64,000 nucleotides of DNA. It comes from Marinococcus sp. PL1-022 (GTDB taxonomy: Bacteria > Bacillota > Bacilli > Bacillales > Marinococcaceae). The notes beneath the pieces were generated by a model. That model searched no databases, was not told the DNA's origin, and worked only from the letters and a program-made list of their open reading frames with translations. Below are positions 24,723 to 33,728 of the stretch, in pieces. A program made the translations under genes and the position numbers. Every line of letters begins with the position of its first letter. The stretch's first letter is position 1. The DNA lies in assembly GCF_033845285.1 (NCBI RefSeq), contig NZ_JAWXCX010000001.1, positions 175,495 through 239,494 of the forward strand, written 5' to 3'.

Positions 24723-25681
24723 TCCGCCTGATTCAAAACGAATGGATGAAGCTGTTCTGGCGTATCAGTACATGGATAATGACAGCGATTCTGCTCCTCG
24801 GGGTGGTGGGTGTTCTTATTTATTCCATCACCAATCAGCCTTCAGCGGAGGAACTGCCGTCGGAAGCGCAGTGGAAAGCAGAGACTCAGCAGCAGATTGA
24901 ACAAGATCAACAGGCGATCGAGGACAGCGGGGGCGCTACCGCGGAGTATTACGAACAGGAGATTGCGATAAATGAATACCGCATCCAGAACGATCTGCCC
25001 CCGCAGGGCGCGACTGGAGAAAGCGTCTGGTCATTCATGAGCACGAATGCAGGGCTCCTCGATCTGCTGAGTATTTTTGTCATTATCGTAGCGGCGACGA
25101 TTATTTCCTCTGAATTTAAAACCGGCACCATTAAGCTGCTGCTGGTCCGCCCGCCGTCCCGGATCAAAATACTGATGTCCAAGTACCTTACGGTCATCCT
25201 TTATGCTGTTGCAATGCTCGCTCTGCTTTTCGGGGCATCGTTTATTCTGGGAGCTCTTTTCTTTGGATTCGGTGAGCCTTCCACACAGTTAATCTATACG
25301 GACGGAGAGGTCGAACAACGGCCGCAGGTGCTCGCGCTTGCGATCGATTATCTGACCGGATCGGTGAATTTTGTCATGCTTGCGACACTGGCCTTTGCCA
25401 TTTCAGCCATTTTCCGGAGTGAAGCGATGGCGATTGCCATCAGTGTTCTGTTATACGTAGTGGGCGCTGGTGTAACAAGTACTCTGGCTCTTGCCTACGA
25501 CTGGCCGAAGTACCTTCTGTTTGCAAACACGAATCTGAATCAATACTTTACAAGCGGAGGGCCGCCGGTGGAAAGTATGACGCTTAGTTTTTCCGTTGTC
25601 GTGCTGATTGTGTACTGGCTGATTTTTATGGGTTTTGCCATATGGATGTTCAAAAAGAGAGAAATCAGCGTAACTGGTTAA
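24719..25681 (+). CDS. ABC-2 type permease
   Basis: A 320-residue membrane subunit with one N-terminal helix (about 18-38), a large extracytoplasmic loop rich in Gln and Glu, and five further helices. IISSEFKTGTIKLLLVRPPSRIKILMSKYL is the family cytosolic coupling stretch. It pairs with the preceding ATPase; the cargo is unknown, perhaps a peptide antibiotic or lipid. Confidence 0.9.
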   Translation: MIRLIQNEWMKLFWRISTWIMTAILLLGVVGVLIYSITNQPSAEELPSEAQWKAETQQQIEQDQQAIEDSGGATAEYYEQEIAINEYRIQNDLPPQGATGESVWSFMSTNAGLLDLLSIFVIIVAATIISSEFKTGTIKLLLVRPPSRIKILMSKYLTVILYAVAMLALLFGASFILGALFFGFGEPSTQLIYTDGEVEQRPQVLALAIDYLTGSVNFVMLATLAFAISAIFRSEAMAIAISVLLYVVGAGVTSTLALAYDWPKYLLFANTNLNQYFTSGGPPVESMTLSFSVVVLIVYWLIFMGFAIWMFKKREISVTG

Positions 25682-25753
25682 GGAAAGTTGTTTGAATCCA
25701 GGTGTAGATAGGGAACAAAATAATTGAGAGTAATTGAAGAGGAGTGTGCGCCT

Positions 25754-26197
25754 ATGGTGAAACGTACGGCAGAAAAAGTACTTGGAATTATTGCTGCTGT
25801 TTTAAGCGGTATTGGTATCGTTTTAGGAATTGTTCTGACGTTTGTAGATGCTTCGACGTTCGAGCAAATAAATCAAACCGTCCAGCAGCAGGGTGGAGAA
25901 ACGATAAATACTCAGGAGGCGGCTGCTCAGGCCTCTGCTTATGGCATCAGTCTGATTATCTTTTCAGCGATTGCCACGATTCTTGCAGTAGTAGGCGTCT
26001 TTATGCTGAAGCGTAATAAACGCTCTGTCGCTTCCGGCATTTTGTTTTTTGCGGCCGCGGTCGCTGGCTTTATAGCAATCAACATTCTTGCCATTGTCCA
26101 TTTGATTCTGCTCGTGGTGGCAGGCATTATGGCTCTTGTCCGCAAGCCGGACACGCCAGCCGATAATTCCGCAGATGTTCAGGAATATCCGGAATAA
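25754..26197 (+). CDS. DUF4064-type membrane protein
   Basis: A 147-residue protein with four membrane helices and a loop of Gln/Thr after the first (TFEQINQTVQQQGGETINTQE). KRTAEKVLGIIAAVLSGIG at the N-terminus is the DUF4064 signature. Function unknown. ATG 25754 is preferred because AGAGGAG precedes it. Confidence 0.75.
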   Translation: MVKRTAEKVLGIIAAVLSGIGIVLGIVLTFVDASTFEQINQTVQQQGGETINTQEAAAQASAYGISLIIFSAIATILAVVGVFMLKRNKRSVASGILFFAAAVAGFIAINILAIVHLILLVVAGIMALVRKPDTPADNSADVQEYPE

Positions 26198-26206
26198 CAG
26201 AAACGG

Positions 26207-26237
26207 GGGGCTCCGAGAAATTCGGAGCTCTTTTTTA
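26207..26237 (+). terminator. Terminator after the DUF4064 gene
   Basis: GGCTCCGA pairs with TTCGGAGCTC, followed by six T. The next gene starts 14 bases later. Confidence 0.75.
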
Positions 26238-26250
26238 TGAGGAGGATGAA

Positions 26251-26751
26251 ATGAGGGTACTGGTGATTGCGGACACCCATATGCCAAAAAAAGCAAAAGA
26301 GTGGCCGGAGGAGCTTTATAAAGCATTTGCAGAAGCTGATTATATCATTCATGCCGGAGACTGGCAGAGCCTAGACGTGTGGCAAGACCTGAAAAGATAT
26401 GCCCCGCTTACCGGTGTATATGGAAATGTGGATGGGGACGACATAAAAGCTGCCGTGAACGAGAAAGAGGAAATCGTTCTCGAAGGGTGGCGTATCGGTA
26501 TTGTGCACGGTCACGGAGAGAAAGGGACGACTGAAAAAAGGGCCGGAGAAGCATTTTTCTCCGGCCAGAAGGATATTATCATTTTCGGGCATTCTCATAT
26601 TCCCTACCTGCGGTATGCGGGGAAAACGTTGATGTTTAACCCGGGTTCGCCGACGGATAAGCGAAAGGCGGCGATGTTTTCCTATGGGCTGCTCGACCTC
26701 AGTCATGACCATTTTGAAGCCCGGCATGTGTTTTTTCCCCGAAAAAGCTAA
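26251..26751 (+). CDS. YfcE/MJ0936-type metallophosphoesterase
   Basis: A 166-residue calcineurin-like phosphodiesterase with the complete two-metal set: IADTHMP, IHAGDWQS, VYGNVDGDD, IVHGHGEKG, FGHSHIPY and NPGSPTDKR. Relatives hydrolyse phosphodiesters such as cyclic or linear nucleotides. The natural substrate here is unknown. Its stop overlaps by four bases that of the convergent oxidoreductase gene. Confidence 0.93.
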   Translation: MRVLVIADTHMPKKAKEWPEELYKAFAEADYIIHAGDWQSLDVWQDLKRYAPLTGVYGNVDGDDIKAAVNEKEEIVLEGWRIGIVHGHGEKGTTEKRAGEAFFSGQKDIIIFGHSHIPYLRYAGKTLMFNPGSPTDKRKAAMFSYGLLDLSHDHFEARHVFFPRKS

Positions 26752-28076
26752 ACGAAATACTGAAGGTCCGAAGCGTTGGTCGGATATGCAAACATTGTCC
26801 TGGATAAGGAGCTCGCCGGGATCTCGTGCTGAATCACGAGCGTCATGTAGTTAATGAACGAGGCTGCATCACTGTTTAACGCGTGAGCGCCGACAACGGT
26901 GTCTTTCTCCTTATCGATAATTAATTTTACAAAGGCCGTGGTTTCGTTTTTGTGCTTGTACGTAAACCACGAGCTTACATCTTCGGTAACCACAGAAAGT
27001 CCTCGGGCAGAAGCCGCATCACCTGTCAGGCCTACCGCTGTTAACCCGGGTACGGTGAATGCTGCAGAAGCGATTGGCCCGTAGTGAACGGGAGTGCTGT
27101 TGTTTTCAAGCAGGTTGGCGGACACGTAACCTGCCTCAAATCCGGCTAACGGAGTTAATGGGCTGCCGGCTGTATCTGCGCAGTCGCCAGCGGCATAAAT
27201 ATTTTCATTGGTGGTGTTTTGCAGATAGTCATTTACAGTAATGCCCCGTTTTTTATCATAGGCAGCTTCAGCCTTTTCCAGGTCCAGCGTTTGTACATTC
27301 GGTGTACGGCCGCTGCCGTGAACGACAATATCGCCGTAAAAGAAGTCTTCTGTTTTTGTATAAACCTGGTAGCCTTGTCCTTCCGGACGTATTTCAGCTG
27401 CTTCAGTATGCAGGTGTACATGTACACCGATCGATTCAGAGTAATCAATGAGCTGCTGGACAAGCTCAGTATCAAATCCTTTCAATGCATGGTCTCCGCG
27501 CTGTAGAATATGAACATCGGCTCCAGCCCGTTTAGCGAGGTGGGCAAACTCAAAGGAAATGTAGCCCCCGCCGATAAAAACAATGCTTGATGGCAGCTGA
27601 TCAAGTTCAAGAAAATCATCGCTGCTGAGCATATGTTCAGCTCCTTCAATTGGAAGACTGGCAGGGCTTGCGCCGGTGGCGAGTACGAATTTTTTACTCT
27701 TAATGGGGTGTCCATCCACTTCTATAGTTTCACGGTCGGTAAAACGGGCACGTCCGTGCAGGGTGTCGATGCCGCTGTCTTTTAAGCTTTGTTCGATAGA
27801 GTCCGGGACCCCTTCGACAAAGGTGCGTTTGAAGTTCATTAAATTCTCCCACCGGATGGATAAACTGCCTTCAAGACCAAGGCCCTTCAGGCGCTGGGCC
27901 TGCTCGAGTACTTCTGAAGCATGGATGAGCACCTTCTTCGGATCGCATCCGCGCAGGGCGCAGGTGCCGCCGTAAGGACGTTCATCCACTATTGCCGTGT
28001 TCCATCCGGCCTCGTTTAAGTTTCCGGCGGCGGTCATCCCCGCTGAACCGCTTCCGATTACGATCACATCATACAT
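26748..28076 (-). CDS. FAD/NAD(P)-dependent disulfide-reductase-like oxidoreductase
   Basis: A 442-residue two-dinucleotide-binding-domain flavoprotein. The N-terminal GSGSAGMTAAGNL binds FAD, and GGTCALRGCDPKKVL carries the CxxxxC redox cysteines. FIGGGYISFEFA binds NAD(P), and YAAGDCADT is the second FAD motif. The C-terminal dimerisation region reads FAYPTNASDL where glutathione or lipoamide reductases have a HPTxxE base pair, so the partner His/Glu dyad is missing. It may reduce another disulfide, metal or quinone. It is divergent from the MFS gene. Confidence 0.88.
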   Translation of the reverse strand: MYDVIVIGSGSAGMTAAGNLNEAGWNTAIVDERPYGGTCALRGCDPKKVLIHASEVLEQAQRLKGLGLEGSLSIRWENLMNFKRTFVEGVPDSIEQSLKDSGIDTLHGRARFTDRETIEVDGHPIKSKKFVLATGASPASLPIEGAEHMLSSDDFLELDQLPSSIVFIGGGYISFEFAHLAKRAGADVHILQRGDHALKGFDTELVQQLIDYSESIGVHVHLHTEAAEIRPEGQGYQVYTKTEDFFYGDIVVHGSGRTPNVQTLDLEKAEAAYDKKRGITVNDYLQNTTNENIYAAGDCADTAGSPLTPLAGFEAGYVSANLLENNSTPVHYGPIASAAFTVPGLTAVGLTGDAASARGLSVVTEDVSSWFTYKHKNETTAFVKLIIDKEKDTVVGAHALNSDAASFINYMTLVIQHEIPASSLSRTMFAYPTNASDLQYFV

Positions 28077-28177
28077 AATATTTACCTCCTTTAATCTCTT
28101 CGTTCCTATTCCTTTTGCTGGAAGAAATGAAACGAAGCTCGAAATGGAAAACTATTACTTGAAAGAAGGAACAGCAC

Positions 28178-29356
28178 ATGCAGTATGAAACAGGTGAATT
28201 CCACTCAGAACGACTGACGACCGGGCTTTTGTTCTGGTCAGGGCTGATTGTTATGTCGAGCTTGTACATGACGATACCGCTCATACCAACTTTTTCGGAA
28301 GCTTTTCATATTTCTGCCGGAGAAGCCGCCTGGGCGGGGAGTATTTTTTCAATCTTTTTTGCAGCCGGCTGCCTGCTGTATGGCCCTTTATCGGAACGGG
28401 TGGGGAGAAAACGCACGATTGTAGCGGGTTTGTTGGTGCTTGCTGCCGTCACTCTTCTGCTCGGGATGGCGTCGACCTTTTCTGCTCTGCTGATCGGCCG
28501 CGCTCTTCAGGGGCTTGCGGCGGCATCATTTTCACCGGTAGCGCTTGCCTACATTGGCGATATGTTTACACCAGCTAAGAGAGGCTCGGTTATCGGGTTT
28601 ATCAGCGCCGGATTTTTAATCGCGGGGATTTTCGGCCAGACGTGGAGCAGTGCCGCCGTGCAGGCAGCCAACTGGCACTGGGCCTTTTTGCTGCTTGGAA
28701 TCATTTATGTGCTCACCTTTGTTTTAATGTGGCGCCTGCTTCCTGTGGATCCATCGAAAGGAAAAACGGGCGGTAAGCCTTCGTTTGTCTCCCAGCTGCA
28801 GACAGTGGCCAGAAATAAAAGCCTGATGCTTTGTTTTATCGTTACTCTTTCAGTGCTGATGGTTTTTGTGGGGATGTATTCTTCGCTTGGACAGTATCTG
28901 CAGGGAGCATTTCAGCTAAGCCAGGGCGACATTTTATACGTTCGCGCTGCGGGCCTCCTCGGCATTAGTGTTGCTTTTTTTACGGGAAAATGGAGCCGGC
29001 GTGTCGGCAGTCCGTTTATCCTTCGTCTCGGTCTCGGTATTGGAGCGCTCTCACTTTTGCTGATGCTCGTTACGGACAGCCTATGGCTGCTGGTGGCATG
29101 GAGCGTGCTGTTTACAGCTGGAGCTGGTTTAATCGTTCCTGCGATTATTGCGCTCATCAATCAGGTGGGAGCTGAAGTGAGAGGCGTTGCAACGTCGCTG
29201 TACACATTTATTTTATTTATCGGAGCCAGTATCGGTCCGGTGCTCAGTACCGCAGTGAGCCAGGCTGTGTCTGTCGAATGGGCCTTCGGCGTTCTCGCTT
29301 TGATTTACGCCGCCAGTTTTGTCACAGCTTTAGGAATACGTGTGCCAAAGCAGTAA
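28178..29356 (+). CDS. Major facilitator superfamily exporter (DHA1-like)
   Basis: A 392-residue protein with 12 predicted helices. The cytosolic loop motif GPLSERVGRKRT after helix 2 is MFS motif A, and GRALQGLAAASFSPVALAYIGD is the motif B/C region of helices 4 and 5. The pattern is of inner-membrane proton antiporters related to YnfM/YgaY. Cargo not predictable. AAGGAAC precedes ATG. A 16-bp hairpin overlaps its stop. Confidence 0.88.
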   Translation: MQYETGEFHSERLTTGLLFWSGLIVMSSLYMTIPLIPTFSEAFHISAGEAAWAGSIFSIFFAAGCLLYGPLSERVGRKRTIVAGLLVLAAVTLLLGMASTFSALLIGRALQGLAAASFSPVALAYIGDMFTPAKRGSVIGFISAGFLIAGIFGQTWSSAAVQAANWHWAFLLLGIIYVLTFVLMWRLLPVDPSKGKTGGKPSFVSQLQTVARNKSLMLCFIVTLSVLMVFVGMYSSLGQYLQGAFQLSQGDILYVRAAGLLGISVAFFTGKWSRRVGSPFILRLGLGIGALSLLLMLVTDSLWLLVAWSVLFTAGAGLIVPAIIALINQVGAEVRGVATSLYTFILFIGASIGPVLSTAVSQAVSVEWAFGVLALIYAASFVTALGIRVPKQ

Positions 29357-29388
29357 AGAAGTCGTTGAACGGCTTCTTTACTGCTTTG
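29346..29388. repeat. Long perfect hairpin at the MFS gene end, without T-run
   Basis: CAAAGCAGTAAAGAAG is repeated inverted as CTTCTTTACTGCTTTG (29373-29388), with further CG/CG pairing inside. The stop codon sits in the left arm. No T-tract follows, so classic intrinsic termination is doubtful. Confidence 0.7.
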
Positions 29389-29612
29389 TGTGAATTTATT
29401 TAACATATTTTTTCTTCTGTATAGGTTTTATCGGGAAAAAATGCTGGAAAAGCAAAAATAAGAGGAATTAATGAAAGAAAATATAACAAAGTAATTTCTA
29501 TAATGTCATCTAATTACTCGAAATTTTCAGAAAACAATGATACGATAGAAATCCAATCGGATGAATAGTAAAGAATATATTTAGATAATTCAGATAAAAA
29601 GGAGTGGTGAAC

Positions 29613-30455
29613 ATGGTTAAAAGCAGCACGAAGCGGTATTTGAAAGCCTTAAATTTGACGGTGGAGGAACCTTCTTTTTCTTATCTGGCAAAAATTATGA
29701 ACGCTCACTTGTTCACCTTTCCGTTTGAAAATGTGAGCAAATTAATATATCACCAGGAAAATACCTGGGAAAATTATACGCCGGACGCCCAGAGCTTCGT
29801 TGATAACTTTGAAAAGCACCAGTTCGGCGGTACGTGCTTTACCGTTAATCAAAAGGTGGCGGCTATACTTCATGATTTAGGCTTTGATGCTTACAACATT
29901 AATATGGGACCGGAGCATATCGCTACTGTCGTCCGGCTGCAGGGTGAGCATGTCCTCGTGGATTGTGCCGTTTCAGCACCGATTTTTTCTCCGGTGCGCC
30001 TGGAGAGGTCTGACCGGAACATTTATATGTATCACGACGAAAAGATTGTCATCAGTCCGGTGGATAAAGAAAGCCACCTGTATGAATTCAAACGCTATAT
30101 AAAGGGGAAGCTGACAAAAGACCAGTGGGTGTTTGACGCAGGGCTTTCGAGAAACAGAAAATACCTTGATAATATGGTGAATCATTCTCACCGGGAAGAC
30201 GCTATGTTTATGTCCCTGCTGAGACTGCAGATGTGGCAGCCGACGCGGAATATTACGCTGAAAAATAATCGGATGCGCATCTATCATCCGGACGGCACTA
30301 CGGAAAAAAGAGAGCTTCAGTCGATTGAAGAGATCGAAGAGGTGGTCCAGCATGAATTCGGACTCGGAAAACTGCCTGTGCGAAAAGCGGTCGAATACCT
30401 TGAGGCTAAAGGCATCGACGTATTTGCCTCTTTAAATAAAGAAGAAGCATCTTAA
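29613..30455 (+). CDS. Arylamine N-acetyltransferase
   Basis: A 280-residue NAT-family enzyme transferring acetyl from acetyl-CoA to arylamines or hydrazines. The protease-like triad is visible: Cys75 in FGGTCF, His in HIATVVRL and Asp in LVDCAVSAP. The N-terminal helical stretch HLFTFPFENVSKL is also typical. AAGGAG before ATG 29613 fixes the start. The 207-base AT-rich region 29389-29603 upstream shows no recognisable element. Confidence 0.92.
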   Translation: MVKSSTKRYLKALNLTVEEPSFSYLAKIMNAHLFTFPFENVSKLIYHQENTWENYTPDAQSFVDNFEKHQFGGTCFTVNQKVAAILHDLGFDAYNINMGPEHIATVVRLQGEHVLVDCAVSAPIFSPVRLERSDRNIYMYHDEKIVISPVDKESHLYEFKRYIKGKLTKDQWVFDAGLSRNRKYLDNMVNHSHREDAMFMSLLRLQMWQPTRNITLKNNRMRIYHPDGTTEKRELQSIEEIEEVVQHEFGLGKLPVRKAVEYLEAKGIDVFASLNKEEAS

Positions 30456-30457
30456 GT

Positions 30458-30487
30458 AAAACCGGCGCAGGCAGCGCCGGTTTTTTG
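30458..30487 (+). terminator. Terminator of the NAT gene
   Basis: ACCGGCGC and GCGCCGGT with six T following. Confidence 0.9.
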
Positions 30488-30562
30488 TTTGCAGACGGTT
30501 GCGGCCGGTTATCGGTATCGCATATGATAGACAGATAATATTAACACAGGCAGGTGTTTGGA

Positions 30563-31111
30563 TTGAATAACGAGATTGCTGAAGTAAAGCTGGTGTCCTT
30601 TAAGCGGGAGCATTATGACAGGTTGATCGAGTGGGTGCCGTCAGCCGATTTTTTAAAGCAGTGGAGCGGAGAAGCGTTTACATACCCGCTGAATAAAGAA
30701 CAGCTCGATGATTACCGTATGCAGCAGGAGGGTGATAATCCCAAACGGCTCGTCTATACTGCTCTGCACCAGACAACGGGAGTCCCGGTCGGTCATATAT
30801 CACTTGGGGCTATTAATTACCGCGATCGTTCCGGACGGATAGGCAAGGTGCTCGTTGGAGATGAATCGATGCGCGGCAGAGGTCTCGGACAGTGGATGGT
30901 ACGGGAGGTATGCCGGGTCGCCTTTGACGAATTGCAGCTGCATCGGGTAGCGCTCGGAGTTTTTGATTTTAACGCTTCCGCTCTGCGCTGCTATGAGCGT
31001 GCCGGCTTTCAGCGCGAGGGGGTAAAACGGGATCTTCGTCTCGTAGGAAACACCTATTGGTCCCTTGTAGAGATGAGCATGCTCGAAGAGGAGTGGGAAA
31101 AGCTGCGCTAA
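30563..31111 (+). CDS. GNAT acetyltransferase, RimJ/RimL-like
   Basis: About 182 residues. Acetyl-CoA-binding loop VGDESMRGRGLGQWMV (RGRGLG), followed by LHRVALGVFDFNASALRCYERAGFQREG, typical of the RimL/SpeG-like group. Likely acetylates a protein N-terminus or small amine. AGGTG at 30552-30556 favours TTG 30563 over an in-frame GTG at 30554, but this is not certain. Confidence 0.82.
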   Translation: MNNEIAEVKLVSFKREHYDRLIEWVPSADFLKQWSGEAFTYPLNKEQLDDYRMQQEGDNPKRLVYTALHQTTGVPVGHISLGAINYRDRSGRIGKVLVGDESMRGRGLGQWMVREVCRVAFDELQLHRVALGVFDFNASALRCYERAGFQREGVKRDLRLVGNTYWSLVEMSMLEEEWEKLR

Positions 31112-31164
31112 TTATCGCAGCTGTTACCGCATTTCTGGAAATTTTCTCAGGAAGGGTTCATAAT

Positions 31165-31201
31165 AAAAAGACAGGAGCCCTCTGCGCTCGTGTCTTTTTT
31201 A
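31165..31201 (+). terminator. Terminator before mqnB
   Basis: AAAAGACAGGAGC and GCTCGTGTCTTTTTT form a stem with one mismatch. It separates the GNAT gene from mqnB. Confidence 0.8.
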
Positions 31202-31244
31202 TAGGCGGAAAGCAGAGGCTTGATTACGGCTTGGAGGGAAGCGC

Positions 31245-31901
31245 ATGGAGAAAAAACCATCTGTACTGGTAATGGTTTCTGTAGAGGCAGAAAACGAAGC
31301 GCTGCAGGCAGCAGCTGAGGCAGAGGATGCATGGGTGGTGCAGGTAGGCGGTGTCGGAGCGGCACAGATGAGTGTCCGGACATCGCTGCTGCTTGCTGAA
31401 CATGACTATGATCTAGTTATAAACGCCGGGATTGCAGGTGCCTTTCCAGATAAAGCCTGGCTGGGAGATATTGTGGCAGCCAGCGAAATCGTCGCCGCGG
31501 ATATGGGGGCAGAAACTGAGGAAGGATTCGCTCCGCTCGAAAAGCTTGGGCTTGGGCCGACACGTTTTCCGGCAGAAAAACAGTACACGCCTGAATTAGT
31601 CCGGCGTCTTTCGGAGCAGGGAATTTCGGCTGTTGAAGCTCCGGTGCTTTCTGTGTCGACTGTGACTGGTACACAGGCAACGGTGAACCAGCGGGCGTTT
31701 TTATATGAAGATGCTGCGGCAGAAGCAATGGAAGGCTACGGTGTGGCCGCGGCCGCCAGCCACTTCGGGGTCCCGGTAATGGAAATACGCGCCATATCAA
31801 ACGAAGTCGGGCCGAGGGACAGGGACGCCTGGGACATCCCGGGAGCACTGGATTCTCTGCGGTCGGCTATACTTATATTGCAGGAGGTTACATCATCATG
31901 A
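31245..31901 (+). CDS. mqnB: Futalosine hydrolase
   Basis: Releases hypoxanthine from futalosine, giving dehypoxanthine futalosine in the alternative menaquinone pathway. The 218-residue protein belongs to the nucleoside phosphorylase/MTA nucleosidase superfamily: VGGVGAAQMSVRTSL, VINAGIAGAFPDKAWLGDIV, STVTGTQAT and MEIRAISNEVGPRDRDAWD with the catalytic acid region. Its stop overlaps the mqnD start as ATGA, and that pairing makes the assignment firm. GGAGGG precedes ATG. Confidence 0.92.
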   Translation: MEKKPSVLVMVSVEAENEALQAAAEAEDAWVVQVGGVGAAQMSVRTSLLLAEHDYDLVINAGIAGAFPDKAWLGDIVAASEIVAADMGAETEEGFAPLEKLGLGPTRFPAEKQYTPELVRRLSEQGISAVEAPVLSVSTVTGTQATVNQRAFLYEDAAAEAMEGYGVAAAASHFGVPVMEIRAISNEVGPRDRDAWDIPGALDSLRSAILILQEVTSS

Positions 31902-32731
31902 AAATAGCTTTTTCCCCGTGTCCCAACGACACGTTTGTCTTCCATGCCTGGACGCATGGGCTGCTAAAAGATACAGAAGCTCCGGAAGTCACATTTGCAG
32001 ATATTGATATCACTAACCATTGGGCCGCAAATAAAGAAGGGCCGGAGGTAATGAAAATTTCCTACGCGGCCCTTCCGTGGGTGCTTGAAGATTATGCCCT
32101 TCTTCCGAGCGGCGGTGCCCTCGGTTACGGCTGCGGCCCTTTAGTATTAACAAAAGGCGAAAAAACGCCTGAACATTTGATCGGAAAAACGGTAGCGGTT
32201 CCGAGTGAACGGTCCACGGCTTATCTGCTGTTCCGCTTATGGGCATCCAAAGTGATTCCTGAAGGTGTCGGAGAAATTAAGGTAATGCCCTTCGATGATA
32301 TTATGCCGGCGGTCCGGGACGGCGAAATAGATGCTGGTCTCGTCATCCATGAAGCCAGATTTACGTATCATAATTACGGCCTGTCGCTTGTAGAGGACAT
32401 GGGCAGCTGGTGGGAAAGGGACACAGGCTTCCCGATTCCGCTTGGAGCGATTATTGCCCGCCGCCATTTAGATACGCAGGAACTCGCTGATAATGCCCGG
32501 CGCTCCGTGGAATACGCCTGGGAGCATCCGGAGGCATCAAGCGATTTTGTTATGGAAAATGCTCAGGAGATGTCACCGGAGGTGGCCCAGTCTCACATCG
32601 AGCTGTATGTTAACGAATTCACCCGCAGGCTTGGTGAAGACGGGTACGCCGCTGTGGAAACCTTGCTCGGACGGGCGATGGAAGAAGAATTAATCCCTTC
32701 CTTTGATTTGAAAAAAATCAGGCTGTACTAA
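31898..32731 (+). CDS. mqnD: 1,4-dihydroxy-6-naphthoate synthase
   Basis: Converts cyclic dehypoxanthine futalosine to 1,4-dihydroxy-6-naphthoate in the futalosine menaquinone route. The 277-residue, periplasmic-binding-protein-fold enzyme has the diagnostic start FSPCPNDTFVFHAWTHG, the MKISYAALPWVL stretch, and SGGALGYGCGPLVL. Translationally coupled to mqnB. The remaining pathway genes (mqnA, mqnC, mqnE) are not in the window. Confidence 0.94.
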   Translation: MKIAFSPCPNDTFVFHAWTHGLLKDTEAPEVTFADIDITNHWAANKEGPEVMKISYAALPWVLEDYALLPSGGALGYGCGPLVLTKGEKTPEHLIGKTVAVPSERSTAYLLFRLWASKVIPEGVGEIKVMPFDDIMPAVRDGEIDAGLVIHEARFTYHNYGLSLVEDMGSWWERDTGFPIPLGAIIARRHLDTQELADNARRSVEYAWEHPEASSDFVMENAQEMSPEVAQSHIELYVNEFTRRLGEDGYAAVETLLGRAMEEELIPSFDLKKIRLY

Positions 32732-32734
32732 ACA

Positions 32735-32768
32735 AAGAAGCTTCACCTGGAAACAGGCGGAGCTTCTT
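32735..32768. terminator. Terminator between mqnD and the convergent DMT exporter
   Basis: AAGAAGCTTCACCTG and CAGGCGGAGCTTCTT pair with small bulges around GAAA. The better T-tract is on the minus side. Confidence 0.7.
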
Positions 32769-33711
32769 AAATATCTGCAGTTTTTATTTTCCTCGCTGCC
32801 AAAGCGGCGCGGAGGCTGTGAAGAATCATGCCTGTGAGCACGAGCGCAATGCCGGAGAACGTCAATGCCGAAGGTGCAGCCGTGTGAAGCAGAAGCATTT
32901 CGCCGATAAGGGCAAATAGTACTTCACCTGACTGAGTGGCTTCGACGCCGGCTAATTTAGAAGCATCGTTTTTCACCAGCTCTGTGGCATAAAAAAACAG
33001 GACAGTAGCGATAATGCCGGAGGAAACAGCAACGATAAAGGACTGGGAAACCTGAGATCTTCCGGGAAGTCCGTGTACGGAGGCTCCATACAATGCTAAA
33101 ATAATCCAAAAGGGCATGCTCGCAATTGTCATGCCGAGCACACGCTGAAAAGTGGTTAGCTCATTTCCGGCCACGTGCATCATTTTCCGATTGCCAAGCG
33201 GGTAGGCGAAGGCAGCTAAAAGCAGCGGCAGCACGCAGAGCCAGACATTCAAAAGAGGAACTGCTGAAGCGTGTTCAGCCTGCATAATAAATACACCCGC
33301 CAGGATCACTAAAGAGATCAGTATACTCTGGAGCGGAATGCGCTGCCGGGGCCCGGTTGTTTTATGTAAAAAAGGCACAAGCAGCGACCCGGCAATGATG
33401 GTGATCTGAAAAGTGGCGGCGACGAGCCAGCCGGGACCGTATACGGTGGAAAAGGCGATGGGCGCGTAAAAGAGCCCAAATCCAACTGTGCTCCAAAGAA
33501 GCCACTCTGAAGGACGGGCGCGGAGATGATGAAAGACAGGTCGCAGCTGTTTTTGTGCTCCAACGATTAAAATAAGCATGGGCAGCATAAAAAAATAACG
33601 AAGCGACGCACTCCAGGCCCAATGCCCGCCGGAAAGCTCCATCGAACGGTTCAAAACAAACGTGACAGAAAAGAAGAGGGCTGCTGTAAGCCCCAGCAAA
33701 ATAGCTTTCAT
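32767..33711 (-). CDS. DMT-superfamily multidrug/metabolite exporter
   Basis: A 314-residue protein with about ten helices in two homologous halves of the EmrE-like (PF13536) type. It starts MKAILLGLTAALFFSVTFVLNRSMEL, and YFFMLPMLILIVGA and FYATELVKNDASKLAGVEATQSGEV are family stretches. Probably a proton-coupled exporter of unknown cargo. Its promoter is overlapped by a perfect inverted repeat. Confidence 0.85.
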   Translation of the reverse strand: MKAILLGLTAALFFSVTFVLNRSMELSGGHWAWSASLRYFFMLPMLILIVGAQKQLRPVFHHLRARPSEWLLWSTVGFGLFYAPIAFSTVYGPGWLVAATFQITIIAGSLLVPFLHKTTGPRQRIPLQSILISLVILAGVFIMQAEHASAVPLLNVWLCVLPLLLAAFAYPLGNRKMMHVAGNELTTFQRVLGMTIASMPFWIILALYGASVHGLPGRSQVSQSFIVAVSSGIIATVLFFYATELVKNDASKLAGVEATQSGEVLFALIGEMLLLHTAAPSALTFSGIALVLTGMILHSLRAALAARKIKTADI

Positions 33712-33728
33712 TTACGAGGACCACCTTC

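Noticed and set aside
31096..31123. AGCTGCG/CGCAGCT hairpin at the end of the GNAT gene as a terminator
   Set aside because: No T-run follows, and a proper terminator lies 45 bases further on.
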